The position numbers and the translations under genes were made by a program. This document shows, piece by piece, positions 8,613 to 16,766 of a stretch of DNA of 64,000 bases. The DNA is from Chroococcidiopsis sp. CCMEE 29 (GTDB lineage: Bacteria > Cyanobacteriota > Cyanobacteriia > Cyanobacteriales > Chroococcidiopsidaceae): assembly GCF_023558375.1 (NCBI RefSeq), contig NZ_CP083761.1, positions 558,001 through 622,000 of the forward strand. The letters are read 5' to 3'. The first letter of the stretch is position 1. Each line of letters opens with the position of its first letter. The notes beneath the pieces are model-generated. The model worked only from the letters and a program-made list of their open reading frames with translations, was not told the DNA's origin and ran no database searches.

Positions 8613-9647
8613 ATGTCAGAAAAAAAAGAAACCACCGTTCTCGTTTTGACGCTCCTATTTACATTAGGAATCGTCGGGGGTGGATTTTGGTGGTTCACCA
8701 AATACTCTGGTATTGACGTAGGCAGTATCGCTAACACTCAATCCCAACCAGCAGTACAGTCTAATATTGCAACTTTTGCCCAGGCACCAAATGTTCCATC
8801 TGGGCTATTCAATTATGGTGGTAGCACAACTTGGGCACCCATCCGCAAAGAAGTAGACCAAGCAATTGCAATTGTCTGGCCGCAATTTCGTCTGCGCTAC
8901 ACCGATCCGACTGTTGGTGCTCCAGGTTCTGGAAGTGGCATCAAAATGCTGTTGAATAACCAGTTAGCTTTTTCCCAATCCTCTCGCTCCCTTAAAGATG
9001 AGGAATATCAGGAAGCTCAAGTTAGAGGATTTAGCCTCAAAGAAATCCCTGTGGCAATTGACGGAATTGCGATCGCCGTTAACCCCAACCTCAACATACC
9101 TGGTATAACTGTTGCCCAGTTAAAAGATATTTACACTGGCAAGCTAACCAATTGGAATCAAGTCGGCGGTCCTGATTTAAATATCACACCCTATTCGCGT
9201 CGGCTGGAAGAAGGTGGAACGATTGACTTTTTTGCCGAAAATGTCCTGGAAGATGAAAAATTTGGTAGTAATGTTCAGTTTATCCCTACAACAACTCAAG
9301 CCTTAAGAGAAGTCGCGAAAAATCTAGGTGGTATCTACTACGCTTCTGCTCCAGAGATAGTACCTCAGTGTACGGTTAAACCACTGCCATTGGGTCGAAC
9401 AGCGGCTGACTTGATTTCCCCTTACCAAGAGCCATTTGTCTCTCTTGCCCGCTGTCCCCAAGAACGCAATCAGTTGAATGCAGTTGCTTTTCAAACGGGT
9501 CAGTACCCAATCACCCGCAGGTTATTTGTAATTGTCAAACAGAACGATCAAAGCGATCAACAGGCAGGAGAAGCCTATGCTAACTTGCTACTAACCGCTC
9601 AGGGGCAGGAATTAATTACCAAAGCTGGATTTGTTAGTATCCGTTAG
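8613..9647 (+). CDS. Membrane-anchored PstS-like substrate-binding protein (copy 1)
   Basis: 344 residues. A single N-terminal helix (about 8-29, TTVLVLTLLFTLGIVGGGFWWF) anchors the protein, and a short linker leads to a periplasmic type II binding fold. 'FNYGGSTTWAPIR' corresponds to the anion-binding loop of phosphate-binding proteins, and 'IPVAIDGIAIAVNPNLNIPGIT' and 'IYTGKLTNWNQVGG' are strong PstS-family signatures. No ABC permease or ATPase genes are adjacent, so a sensory rather than transport role is plausible; the ligand is inferred as phosphate or a similar anion. It is in an apparent operon with the upstream kinase and the downstream paralogue. Confidence 0.85.
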   Translation: MSEKKETTVLVLTLLFTLGIVGGGFWWFTKYSGIDVGSIANTQSQPAVQSNIATFAQAPNVPSGLFNYGGSTTWAPIRKEVDQAIAIVWPQFRLRYTDPTVGAPGSGSGIKMLLNNQLAFSQSSRSLKDEEYQEAQVRGFSLKEIPVAIDGIAIAVNPNLNIPGITVAQLKDIYTGKLTNWNQVGGPDLNITPYSRRLEEGGTIDFFAENVLEDEKFGSNVQFIPTTTQALREVAKNLGGIYYASAPEIVPQCTVKPLPLGRTAADLISPYQEPFVSLARCPQERNQLNAVAFQTGQYPITRRLFVIVKQNDQSDQQAGEAYANLLLTAQGQELITKAGFVSIR

Positions 9648-9682
9648 CGAAAAACATTGTTCACTCCTCACTTCTTTAAGCT

Positions 9683-10747
9683 ATGTCTCAAAAAAACGAA
9701 ACAGCTGTTCTTGTCCTAGCCCTTTTAATTACAGCTGGGTTAGTAGCTGGCGGCTTCTGGTGGTTTACAAGAAGATCTGGTGTTGACTTTGGTTTACTAA
9801 CTGGCTCCCAACCTAATAGTGCCAACCCTAACTCTACGCCTCAGCCATCACCGGGACAAGTTAACGGCTCAAACTTTGCCTCTGTGCAAAACGTCCCTAG
9901 TGGGCTGTTTAACTATGGTGGCAGTACCTCGTGGGCACCGATTCGATTAACAATTGACCCAGCGATTCAAGCGGCGCGACCTGAATTTCGGTTGCGTTAT
10001 GTGGAACCGACTGGTGAGACTCCAGGCTCTAGCACCGGCATTCGGATGTTAATTGAGGGCAGAGTTGCCTTTACCCAATCCTCCCGACCGATTCTTGACC
10101 AAGAGTTAAATCGAGCACAGCAACGGGGTTTCCAGCTCGAACAAATTCCTGTTGCAATCGACGGCTTAGCGATCGCCGTTAACCCAAACTTGAATATCCC
10201 AGGTCTTACCCTAGAGCAACTGAAGTCAATTTACACCGGCAAGATAACTAACTGGCAACAGTTGGGTGGTCCTGACTTGCCGATTCAGCCCTTTTCCCGC
10301 CCCATCAGTGATGGCGGTACCGTTGAACTTTTTGTCCAAGATAACTTAAGAGGTCAACCCTTCGGACCTAGTGTGGAATTTGTTTCCACCACTACCCAAG
10401 CCTTGAGAAAAGTAGCTGATAGCCCTGGCGGAATCTATTATGCCTCTGCCCCAGAAGTAGTACCCCAATGTACTATTAGGTCCTTGCCGCTGGGACGCCA
10501 GCTCGGTAAATTTGTACCTCCATACCAGGAACCTTTTGTCCCCTTGTCTCAATGTCCTGGCAAACGCAATCAATTGAATATTGAGGCTTTTCAAACAGGG
10601 CAGTACCCAATTACACGTAACTTATTTGTGGTAGTCAAACAGAACGGTCAAATTGAGCAGCAAGCTGGAGAAGCATATGCCAACTTCTTGCTAACAGGAC
10701 AAGGGCAGCAACTGATTAGCCAGTCTGGCTTTGTCAGGATTCGATGA
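9683..10747 (+). CDS. Membrane-anchored PstS-like substrate-binding protein (copy 2)
   Basis: 354 residues. This is a tandem paralogue of the preceding gene with the same order: anchor helix (about 8-29), a longer Ser/Pro/Asn-rich linker, then 'FNYGGSTSWAPIR', 'IPVAIDGLAIAVNPNLNIPGLT' and 'IYTGKITNWQQLGG'. The two proteins are alike over their whole length, differing most in the linker, which points to local duplication. The spacing of 35 bp from copy 1 suggests co-transcription. The gene is convergent with the Crp-family gene, with only 27 bp between. Confidence 0.85.
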   Translation: MSQKNETAVLVLALLITAGLVAGGFWWFTRRSGVDFGLLTGSQPNSANPNSTPQPSPGQVNGSNFASVQNVPSGLFNYGGSTSWAPIRLTIDPAIQAARPEFRLRYVEPTGETPGSSTGIRMLIEGRVAFTQSSRPILDQELNRAQQRGFQLEQIPVAIDGLAIAVNPNLNIPGLTLEQLKSIYTGKITNWQQLGGPDLPIQPFSRPISDGGTVELFVQDNLRGQPFGPSVEFVSTTTQALRKVADSPGGIYYASAPEVVPQCTIRSLPLGRQLGKFVPPYQEPFVPLSQCPGKRNQLNIEAFQTGQYPITRNLFVVVKQNGQIEQQAGEAYANFLLTGQGQQLISQSGFVRIR

Positions 10748-10774
10748 ATTTAACTAAGACTTCGCTGACAGCCA

Positions 10775-11542
10775 TCAAGTGGGTCTACTAATAGAATCAA
10801 CTGGCAAACAGATCAGGTTATCTGCCTGAGTAAGGAGTAAACCGCGTTGGCGTAGTTTACCCATAAGGCGGGTAACAGTCACACGAGTGGAGCCAATCGC
10901 ACTACCAATTTGGGCATGAGTGAGAGGAAACGGGAGACAATAGCCGCGTAGAACTTCGGGGTCTTCTTCACTAACTGACGGCTCTCCAAACTCTTCAACT
11001 AATAGCGTTAGAAATCCCAAGAGTCGATCTATCGTCCGCCGCTGTCCTAGGGCACTTAGCCAGAGGAGCTTACGCTGGTGCTGATGGCGAAATGCATCTA
11101 GGACTTCTCGTCGGAAGTGGGGCCAGTTGTCCAGGTCATGCCAGTACATCCATATGACTGAAGTTTGGTCAACATGAGCATAACTCTGGAGTGTAAAAGG
11201 GGACTGGGCGACAATTTCAAATGGCTGTCCAGCGCCAACGAAGCCTAAAAAAGCTTCTTCCGGGGTTCTATTAATACGTCGAGACGTTAGCTGACTGGTG
11301 GCGCTAACTTGGGCAGTGCCCACGAGTCTGACTGCACCCCTTTGTACTAAATACAGCAACCCAGGTCGGGCTGGAATTCGCTCGTCTTTGCTAAAAGAGC
11401 GAACCCGGTAGTGTTCTTGAGCCCAGTCAAGAATTCGTTGCCAAGTTAAAAAAGGCCTTGGTGCCTCTGAAAAGGAGGATGGGGAATGCATATGTTGCAG
11501 CGGTTCGCGATAGACAAAAACATTACTATAAGGCGTAGCCAT
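10775..11542 (-). CDS. Crp/Fnr-family transcription regulator
   Basis: 255 residues. The N-terminal half (about 45-165) is a cyclic-nucleotide-binding-like beta roll, and the C-terminal half (about 170-245) is a winged HTH whose recognition segment reads LTHAQIGSAIGSTRVTVTRLMGKLR, very close to that of NtcA. The N-terminal domain lacks the canonical cAMP phosphate-binding cassette, so the effector is unknown. NtcA itself is shorter (about 223 aa) and differs in the sensor domain; this is more likely one of the other cyanobacterial Crp paralogues. An internal Met at residue 18 is an alternative start. It stands alone, with a long AT-rich upstream region. Confidence 0.8.
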   Translation of the reverse strand: MATPYSNVFVYREPLQHMHSPSSFSEAPRPFLTWQRILDWAQEHYRVRSFSKDERIPARPGLLYLVQRGAVRLVGTAQVSATSQLTSRRINRTPEEAFLGFVGAGQPFEIVAQSPFTLQSYAHVDQTSVIWMYWHDLDNWPHFRREVLDAFRHQHQRKLLWLSALGQRRTIDRLLGFLTLLVEEFGEPSVSEEDPEVLRGYCLPFPLTHAQIGSAIGSTRVTVTRLMGKLRQRGLLLTQADNLICLPVDSISRPT

Positions 11543-12099
11543 TATCGTTGCTAGTGTACTGGCTAGAAGGAATTCGGTTGCTGGCTACTCGGCTAGCTTA
11601 GCTCTACATTTGTTTTATAGGTTTTATACACCGATCCTAGTATTCAAAATCACTTAATTACTGAACTAAATTCTCCTATTTAATAATTTTTTTACCCTTG
11701 CAGCTCAATCTTAAAACAACGGACAGATGTAAGCAATTAAACAATGTAATTGAAATCAATGTCTACTAAAACGATCTTTATGAGGAAAAATTGTGAGGCA
11801 ACTATTTTTTAGAGCATGAAGTCCTCTCTTATAACATCGCAGATTTACTTAGATTACTTGACAGAAGTAGGAAGCCCAGGCAGGAAAGCGGTAAAAATAC
11901 GGTTAGACATACAGCAAAATAAAGGTTATCTTAATAGGTTTGAGGTTCGTTGTGCCTAGCTATTTTGAGTCGATGGGTAGTTCCCTTCAGATTTAAGCTG
12001 AAGTGTTCTGATGAAGTTCTGCCTTCCGCTCAACCCATCGGCAAAACTTCCGTTATCATGCTGCCATCTTAAATGTTGTACAAACCCTAAAAACTCGCT
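11543..12099. other. AT-rich intergenic region with a 70-nt structured element
   Basis: No convincing gene is seen in this 557-bp gap between the divergent Crp and DALR genes. Near its right end CGATGGGT (11971-11978) and ACCCATCG (12033-12040) are perfect complements that enclose an inner 6-bp hairpin, CTTCAG/CTGAAG (11985-12003). The element could be a structured RNA, a leader of the DALR gene or a mobile-element relic. Promoters of both genes must lie here; I could not fix them. Confidence 0.4.
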
Positions 12100-13029
12100 G
12101 TGAATTACCCGCTGCCATCCGTTACCTATCCAGCGATTAAGCAGTTTTTGTTGAGTCACCTAAAGGTGGCAGTGGACTTATATATACCGAACCCTTGGGT
12201 ACTAATACAGCTAAAAAACTATATTCCCTTATACCGAGCCAAAGATTTTCGTCGAGTATTGTATGTAACAGCGATCGCCTTCCGGCTAAGTAAAGTTAAA
12301 AAAATTCCAGCACTAGAAATTGCCAGCGCGTTAGCACAGCTTATCGAAGACATCGCCACTCGCTGTTGTCAGGTTGAATCAAGGCTGGGTGCTGCAGATG
12401 AGCGAGATTTCACTGTCCAAGTAGTGCCACCAGGTTGGATTCATTTTGAATTAACTAACCCCAAGCTAGCCAGCTGGTTACAGCACCTCACCCAAATGCC
12501 ACCTGAGTTGGTGATATGTCGAGGTGAAGAACAGGGGAAGCAGGAGGAGAAATTCCCCGCGTCCTCTGGCTCGCCCCTATTTGCCGTGCAATACGCCCAT
12601 GCCCGCTGCTGTTCACTTTTGCAAATGGCGCACCGAGAAGGATTGATTACTCTCAGGCAAACCAATTGGGATACTAGCTCTGCTTTTTGGCTTGCTGTCT
12701 CTCCTAACCCCATCCCTTGGCTCAACTCTGGGCAACAACTTTGCTTAGATCATCCAGCTGAACGCGCTTTGATAGTTCAGCTATTGGCTTTATTAGATGA
12801 ACTCTACTGCCCTCGTCCTTCCCATCAGCCTATCAATTGGCATAAGGCAGCACTGGATTTGAGTCAAACTTTTCAAACCTTTTACAGTGGCTGCCAGATT
12901 TGGGGTGAGGTCAAAAATCAAAATCTCTCTCTGTCTCAGGCGCGGTTAGGTTTGGTGCTAATTACCCAATCTGTCTTACGGTTACTTCTGAAAGACAGAT
13001 TGGGTGTTGTTGCTTTACAGGAACTTTAA
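12100..13029 (+). CDS. Stand-alone DALR anticodon-binding-domain protein
   Basis: 309 residues. It starts with GTG (VNYPLPSVTYPAIKQFLLSHL). The C-terminal third (about 235-309) has the helical pattern of the arginyl-tRNA synthetase DALR domain, ending 'ALDLSQTFQTFYSGCQIWGE' and 'ARLGLVLITQSVLRLLLKDRLGV'. The catalytic HIGH/KMSKS synthetase core is absent, so it cannot aminoacylate; the N-terminal part looks like a degenerate ArgS-type region. Such proteins occur in cyanobacteria and their role is unknown. Residues about 140-160 (EEQGKQEEKFPASSGSP) are low complexity and may derive from the GGGGAAGCAGG repeat. A 7-bp terminator hairpin follows closely. Confidence 0.7.
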   Translation: MNYPLPSVTYPAIKQFLLSHLKVAVDLYIPNPWVLIQLKNYIPLYRAKDFRRVLYVTAIAFRLSKVKKIPALEIASALAQLIEDIATRCCQVESRLGAADERDFTVQVVPPGWIHFELTNPKLASWLQHLTQMPPELVICRGEEQGKQEEKFPASSGSPLFAVQYAHARCCSLLQMAHREGLITLRQTNWDTSSAFWLAVSPNPIPWLNSGQQLCLDHPAERALIVQLLALLDELYCPRPSHQPINWHKAALDLSQTFQTFYSGCQIWGEVKNQNLSLSQARLGLVLITQSVLRLLLKDRLGVVALQEL

Positions 13030-13066
13030 ATATTTTCCACCTCTCTTTACAATAACTTTAAATATC

Positions 13067-13090
13067 CTCTACCTTTTGGTAGAGATTTTT
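13067..13090 (+). terminator. Rho-independent terminator of the DALR gene
   Basis: CTCTACC (13067-13073), a TTTT loop, and GGTAGAG (13078-13084) form a perfect 7-bp stem followed by ATTTTTG, 38 bp after the stop codon. Confidence 0.75.
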
Positions 13091-13104
13091 GAAACAGAGG
13101 GTGA

Positions 13105-13197
13105 CAAATTGAATAGGTTCAAATACTATTGTGGATGTGTGAGGAGCGAACCAGTCAGGGCACCGAGACGAAACACGGCCAGTCGTCGGTGCCCTTT
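13105..13197 (+). ncRNA. Candidate small RNA with terminal hairpin
   Basis: A second strong hairpin follows the DALR terminator: GGGCACCGA (13158-13166) pairs perfectly with TCGGTGCCC (13186-13194), and TTTCTGATTTTC follows. Because the DALR transcript already has its own terminator, the second hairpin suggests a separate short plus-strand transcript starting somewhere after 13105, where AT-rich promoter-like sequence lies. The loop contains ACGAAACACGG, which faintly resembles the GAAACA loop of the cyanobacterial Yfr2 RNAs. The hairpin is clear; the RNA itself is an inference. Confidence 0.35.
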
Positions 13198-13230
13198 CTG
13201 ATTTTCTAGGGCTAGGTTTTAATCCTAACC

Positions 13231-14106
13231 CTACGACAGTACAAATTCTTCAATTGCTGCGGCTGCTCCGTCCTGCTCTACGCTAGGCGCTATCCACTGG
13301 GCAACTGCTTTAACATCTGTTGGGGCATTACCCATTGCTACACCAATGCCTGCATACTCCAGCATTTCCAAATCGTTGAAATTATCGCCTACACTCATCA
13401 CGTTGGCAGCTTGTAGACCTAGTAATTCCTCTGCTAAGTAACGCACTCCAGTTCCCTTATTGACTAACGGGTTAGTAGCTTCAAAAAATGTAGCAACAGA
13501 TTTGGTTAGGTATAGTTCAGATGGAGTGTATTGTCGGCGTAAGCTGCCGAGCAATTGGTCGATAATCAGGATGTCGTCACTTAAAGCCAAAACTTTTGTG
13601 GGTTCATCTGTTAGAGCTTGACGCAGATCGCCAACGGGGATCGCTTCAATACCAGACCGTTGTGAGTAGATTTTTGTTTCCGGAGTTAAGTCGCGTACAT
13701 ATAACTGATCGTTGATGTAGAAGTGAACAGACAGCAACGATCGCAGTTGGGGTTGTTCAAAGTAGTCCAGCAGTTGAACTGCGATTTGCTTGGAAACAGG
13801 CCAATGACGATGAAGTTGCTGAGTAGTGGGATCTTGAATCCAAGCTCCTTGGTAGGCTAGCAGGGGCAAAGTGGAGCCGATTTCCTGGTGAAATCGTAAC
13901 GCTGAGCGGTACATCCGACCCGTGGCGATCGCTACTTGAACGCCTTGTTGTTGCGCCGCCTGAATAGCCTGTTTTACCGTTTGGCTGATTTCATTAGACT
14001 CACCCGCGATCGTGCCATCTATATCTAGTACGAGTAGTTTAATCTCGCTTGGCTCTGTCTTGGTCGTTTTCTTGAAATCCTGATCGGTCACAGATACTTT
14101 CTGCAT
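13231..14106 (-). CDS. Cof-type HAD-IIB hydrolase
   Basis: About 291 residues. All HAD motifs are present: motif I LLVLDIDGTI near residue 25, motif II 'AIATGR' near 62, the Lys of motif III, and motif IV GDNFNDLEMLEYAGIGVAMGNA near 248. The large C2 cap is typical of Cof-type (IIB) sugar-phosphate or cofactor phosphatases, with Mg2+ dependence expected. The substrate cannot be predicted. The ATG at 14106 is chosen; a GTG at 14139 would add 11 residues and overlap the upstream gene's last 11 bp. It probably forms a two-gene unit with the upstream secreted protein gene. Confidence 0.88.
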   Translation of the reverse strand: MQKVSVTDQDFKKTTKTEPSEIKLLVLDIDGTIAGESNEISQTVKQAIQAAQQQGVQVAIATGRMYRSALRFHQEIGSTLPLLAYQGAWIQDPTTQQLHRHWPVSKQIAVQLLDYFEQPQLRSLLSVHFYINDQLYVRDLTPETKIYSQRSGIEAIPVGDLRQALTDEPTKVLALSDDILIIDQLLGSLRRQYTPSELYLTKSVATFFEATNPLVNKGTGVRYLAEELLGLQAANVMSVGDNFNDLEMLEYAGIGVAMGNAPTDVKAVAQWIAPSVEQDGAAAAIEEFVLS

Positions 14107-14128
14107 GAATTGCTTCCAGTTTTGCGAT

Positions 14129-14869
14129 CTAGACTCCACGTGGATTGGTAGGGACAGCTGGTGTGGTTGGCTGTGCTGGTGGTGTTTGCTGCTGAGGCGC
14201 AGTTGGTGCGGGAGACGGTTCTATCGGTGGGGTCTGAACAGGAGGTATCGGTGTGGAAGTTGGTGGCTGCTGTAGCCGCTCCTGAGGAATAAAGCTAGGT
14301 GCGAACTCGCGAGGGCGATCGCTCGCACTAATACAAGTGACCATTGCCTGGTTCGGGGCAACTTCAATTTCACGCCGTAATCCCACCACACATTCAGCAA
14401 AGGTTACGGGCAATAAGCTGCGACCACAGTAACCCAAAATACCTGGAACAGGTTGCTCCTGAGTATTACGACTGATCCCCACTACACACCTCGCTAAGTC
14501 GTTGGGGCTTCGTACTTCTCTACAAGTGGCAAGCGCCTCCGCTGCGGCAATCTCAGTCTGTCTCTCAATCTGTTCCACACATCGGGCTACATCGTTCGGA
14601 CGCAGCGCCTCCGCACAAGCAGTTGCTGCCGCTTCGCTAGAAATGCCGCTACGTAGCAGTCGAGCAGCACAGACACGATACTGATTGCGGTAAGAAGTAG
14701 GGATTGCCGCCTGACTGGGGAGACTCATGCCCAACCACCCAACAACAGCTAACTGGGTAGCTACTAAGCGAATTAAACCAGAAACCTTGTTGTCTATCTT
14801 TTGGACAGCGGCGACACAAGTGAGCTTTTCTAGTGCCGTCAACACATCACTTATTTTTTTCGTCAGCAT
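14129..14869 (-). CDS. Conserved cyanobacterial secreted protein with Cys repeats and Pro-rich tail
   Basis: 246 residues, function unknown. A hydrophobic segment (about 30-54, LIRLVATQLAVVGWLGMSLPSQA) ending in an AXA-like site looks like a signal peptide preceded by a long n-region. Residues about 60-180 hold four repeats of the form 'C...AL.P.DVARCV', giving regularly spaced Cys pairs that could form disulfides outside the cytoplasm. The last 55 residues are Pro/Thr/Gln-rich. The start could be an internal codon nearer the signal peptide. It lies upstream of and close to the HAD hydrolase gene. Confidence 0.7.
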   Translation of the reverse strand: MLTKKISDVLTALEKLTCVAAVQKIDNKVSGLIRLVATQLAVVGWLGMSLPSQAAIPTSYRNQYRVCAARLLRSGISSEAAATACAEALRPNDVARCVEQIERQTEIAAAEALATCREVRSPNDLARCVVGISRNTQEQPVPGILGYCGRSLLPVTFAECVVGLRREIEVAPNQAMVTCISASDRPREFAPSFIPQERLQQPPTSTPIPPVQTPPIEPSPAPTAPQQQTPPAQPTTPAVPTNPRGV

Positions 14870-15034
14870 TTCTTTATCTACAACACTTTATGGCTAACCA
14901 AATTGTGTAGCGCTGCTTCCGGCAGAGCTCATTTGCACTCCACAAAACAGTTGAGGGTTTGTTAATATGAGTATTCCAGATTTATAATGGTTCATTTGGA
15001 GAAGTTTGACAAGGATTAGTAAAGAGGAAACTTA

Positions 15035-15643
15035 ATGTCCCGCTATCGAGGACCACGCCTGAGAATTGTACGTCGCCTGGGCGATCTGCCAGGATTAACT
15101 CGCAAAAGCGCCAGACGCGCTTATCCACCTGGACAGCATGGGCAAGCACGCAAGAAGCGTTCTGAGTATGCTATCCGGCTAGAAGAGAAGCAAAAACTCC
15201 GCTTTAACTATGGTCTGACTGAAAAACAGATGCTGCGTTATGTGCGTAGAGCCAGACGAGTTACCGGTTCTACCGGACAAGTGCTGCTGCAACTACTGGA
15301 AATGCGTCTGGATAACACAGTCTTTCGTTTGGGAATGGCTCCCACCATCCCCGCTGCCCGCCAGTTGGTGAGTCATGGTCACGTGACAGTTAACGGTCGC
15401 GTAGTCAACATTCCCAGCTATCAGTGCCGACCTGGAGAGGCCATTGCTGTTGCTAACCGGGAGCAATCACGTAAGCTGGTGGAGACCAACTTGCAATACC
15501 CCGGCTTAGCGAATTTGCCCAGTCACCTGGAATTCGACAAAAACAAGCTGGAAGGTAGAGTTAACGGCTTAGTTGAGCGCGAATGGATAGCGTTACAAGT
15601 TAACGAACTGCTAGTGGTTGAGTACTACTCACGACAAGCCTAA
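15035..15643 (+). CDS. rpsD: 30S ribosomal protein S4
   Basis: 202 residues, the normal cyanobacterial length. The N-terminal '[22 protein letters not shown]' and the S4 RNA-binding domain (about 90-155: [31 protein letters not shown]) are canonical. The protein nucleates assembly of the 30S body. It is monocistronic here, as is usual in cyanobacteria. An AAAGAGGAAAC ribosome-binding site lies just before the ATG. Confidence 0.98.
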   Translation: MSRYRGPRLRIVRRLGDLPGLTRKSARRAYPPGQHGQARKKRSEYAIRLEEKQKLRFNYGLTEKQMLRYVRRARRVTGSTGQVLLQLLEMRLDNTVFRLGMAPTIPAARQLVSHGHVTVNGRVVNIPSYQCRPGEAIAVANREQSRKLVETNLQYPGLANLPSHLEFDKNKLEGRVNGLVEREWIALQVNELLVVEYYSRQA

Positions 15644-15650
15644 GAAGAAA

Positions 15651-15686
15651 GCAGGGGAAGCAGGGGAGCAGGGGGAGCAGAGGGAG
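15651..15686. repeat. GCAGGGG repeat after rpsD
   Basis: Four GCAGGGG(A/GA) units directly follow the rpsD stop codon. They lie in the convergent space before moaA. Confidence 0.75.
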
Positions 15687-15722
15687 AAATCTGCATTAAT
15701 CTTCTCCTTACTCCCCTATCTT

Positions 15723-16709
15723 TTAGCCACCAATTTGCGACATGGTGCGGCTGTAAGCACCAGTCGTACCAGATTCTCGTTGCTTGAAGTTAATTTCTGG
15801 CTTCAGTGCCAGGAGTTGTATAACCTGCGATCGCAGTTCAGCTGGGTCAGTACCAGCGCGAAGGGCAGTTTTCAAGTCAATTTGATTACTTTCATTTAGA
15901 AGGCAGGGACGCAACCAGCCATCTGCTGAGAGGCGCATTCGGTTACAGCGATCGCAAAAACATTCCGACATCTGGCTAATAAATCCGAGTGTACCTTTTG
16001 CCCCTGGAATCTGAAATACATCGGCTGGACCGCTACCGCGAACTTGTGATTCAGTCAATCCCCAGCGAGCGCGGATACGTTGACGTAATTCAGCTGAAGG
16101 CACCCAGCCTTGATCGCTAAACATCTGGGCATTACCAATGGGCATAAATTCAATAAATCGGACGTGCCACTGTCGTTCAATTGTCAGTGCAGCTAGATCC
16201 ATCACTTCGTGGTCATTCACACCGGGAATCACGACTACATTCAGCTTTAGGGGATCAAATCCCACCTGATAAGCAGCCTGAATGCCATCCCAGACTTTTT
16301 GCCAGCGAGCTCGACCGCGATTACCGATAATTTGGTCAAAAATCTCTGGTTCGAGCGAGTCAAGGCTAATATTAATTCGCCGCAGTCCAGCACTATAGAG
16401 TTCCTGCGCCATCCCAGCTAGCAAAAACCCATTCGTAGTCATTGACAGATCTTGGCTTTGGGGGAGGGAGGCGATCGCCTGCACCAAGTCCACCACACCG
16501 GGACGCAGCAGCGGTTCACCCCCAGTTAAGCGAAACCGTGTAAATCCAACTGGGATAAAAACCGCTTGAATCAGGGTCAGTAGTTCCTCATTGGTTAACA
16601 ACTGTTGCCGCAGGATATAGTCCAGCTCTGCTCCTTCCGGCATGCAATACTGACACCGGAAATTGCAGCGGTCGATTAAACTAATCCGCAGATAGTCTAC
16701 TTGATTCAT
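15723..16709 (-). CDS. moaA: GTP 3',8-cyclase MoaA
   Basis: 328 residues. This is a radical-SAM enzyme for the first step of molybdenum cofactor synthesis. The N-terminal cluster motif is [14 protein letters not shown] (CxxxCxxC, near 14-25). The C-terminal second [4Fe-4S] site is [20 protein letters not shown] (near 259-278). The protein ends in the functionally important Gly-Gly. All key features are intact. No other moa or moe genes are adjacent; an MFS carrier gene lies 57 bp upstream on the same strand and may be co-transcribed. Confidence 0.97.
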   Translation of the reverse strand: MNQVDYLRISLIDRCNFRCQYCMPEGAELDYILRQQLLTNEELLTLIQAVFIPVGFTRFRLTGGEPLLRPGVVDLVQAIASLPQSQDLSMTTNGFLLAGMAQELYSAGLRRINISLDSLEPEIFDQIIGNRGRARWQKVWDGIQAAYQVGFDPLKLNVVVIPGVNDHEVMDLAALTIERQWHVRFIEFMPIGNAQMFSDQGWVPSAELRQRIRARWGLTESQVRGSGPADVFQIPGAKGTLGFISQMSECFCDRCNRMRLSADGWLRPCLLNESNQIDLKTALRAGTDPAELRSQVIQLLALKPEINFKQRESGTTGAYSRTMSQIGG

Positions 16710-16766
16710 GCTTTTTATCGGGTTTGGTTATTTCATCCCTTCTTTAAACCCTAACCCCTTACTTAA

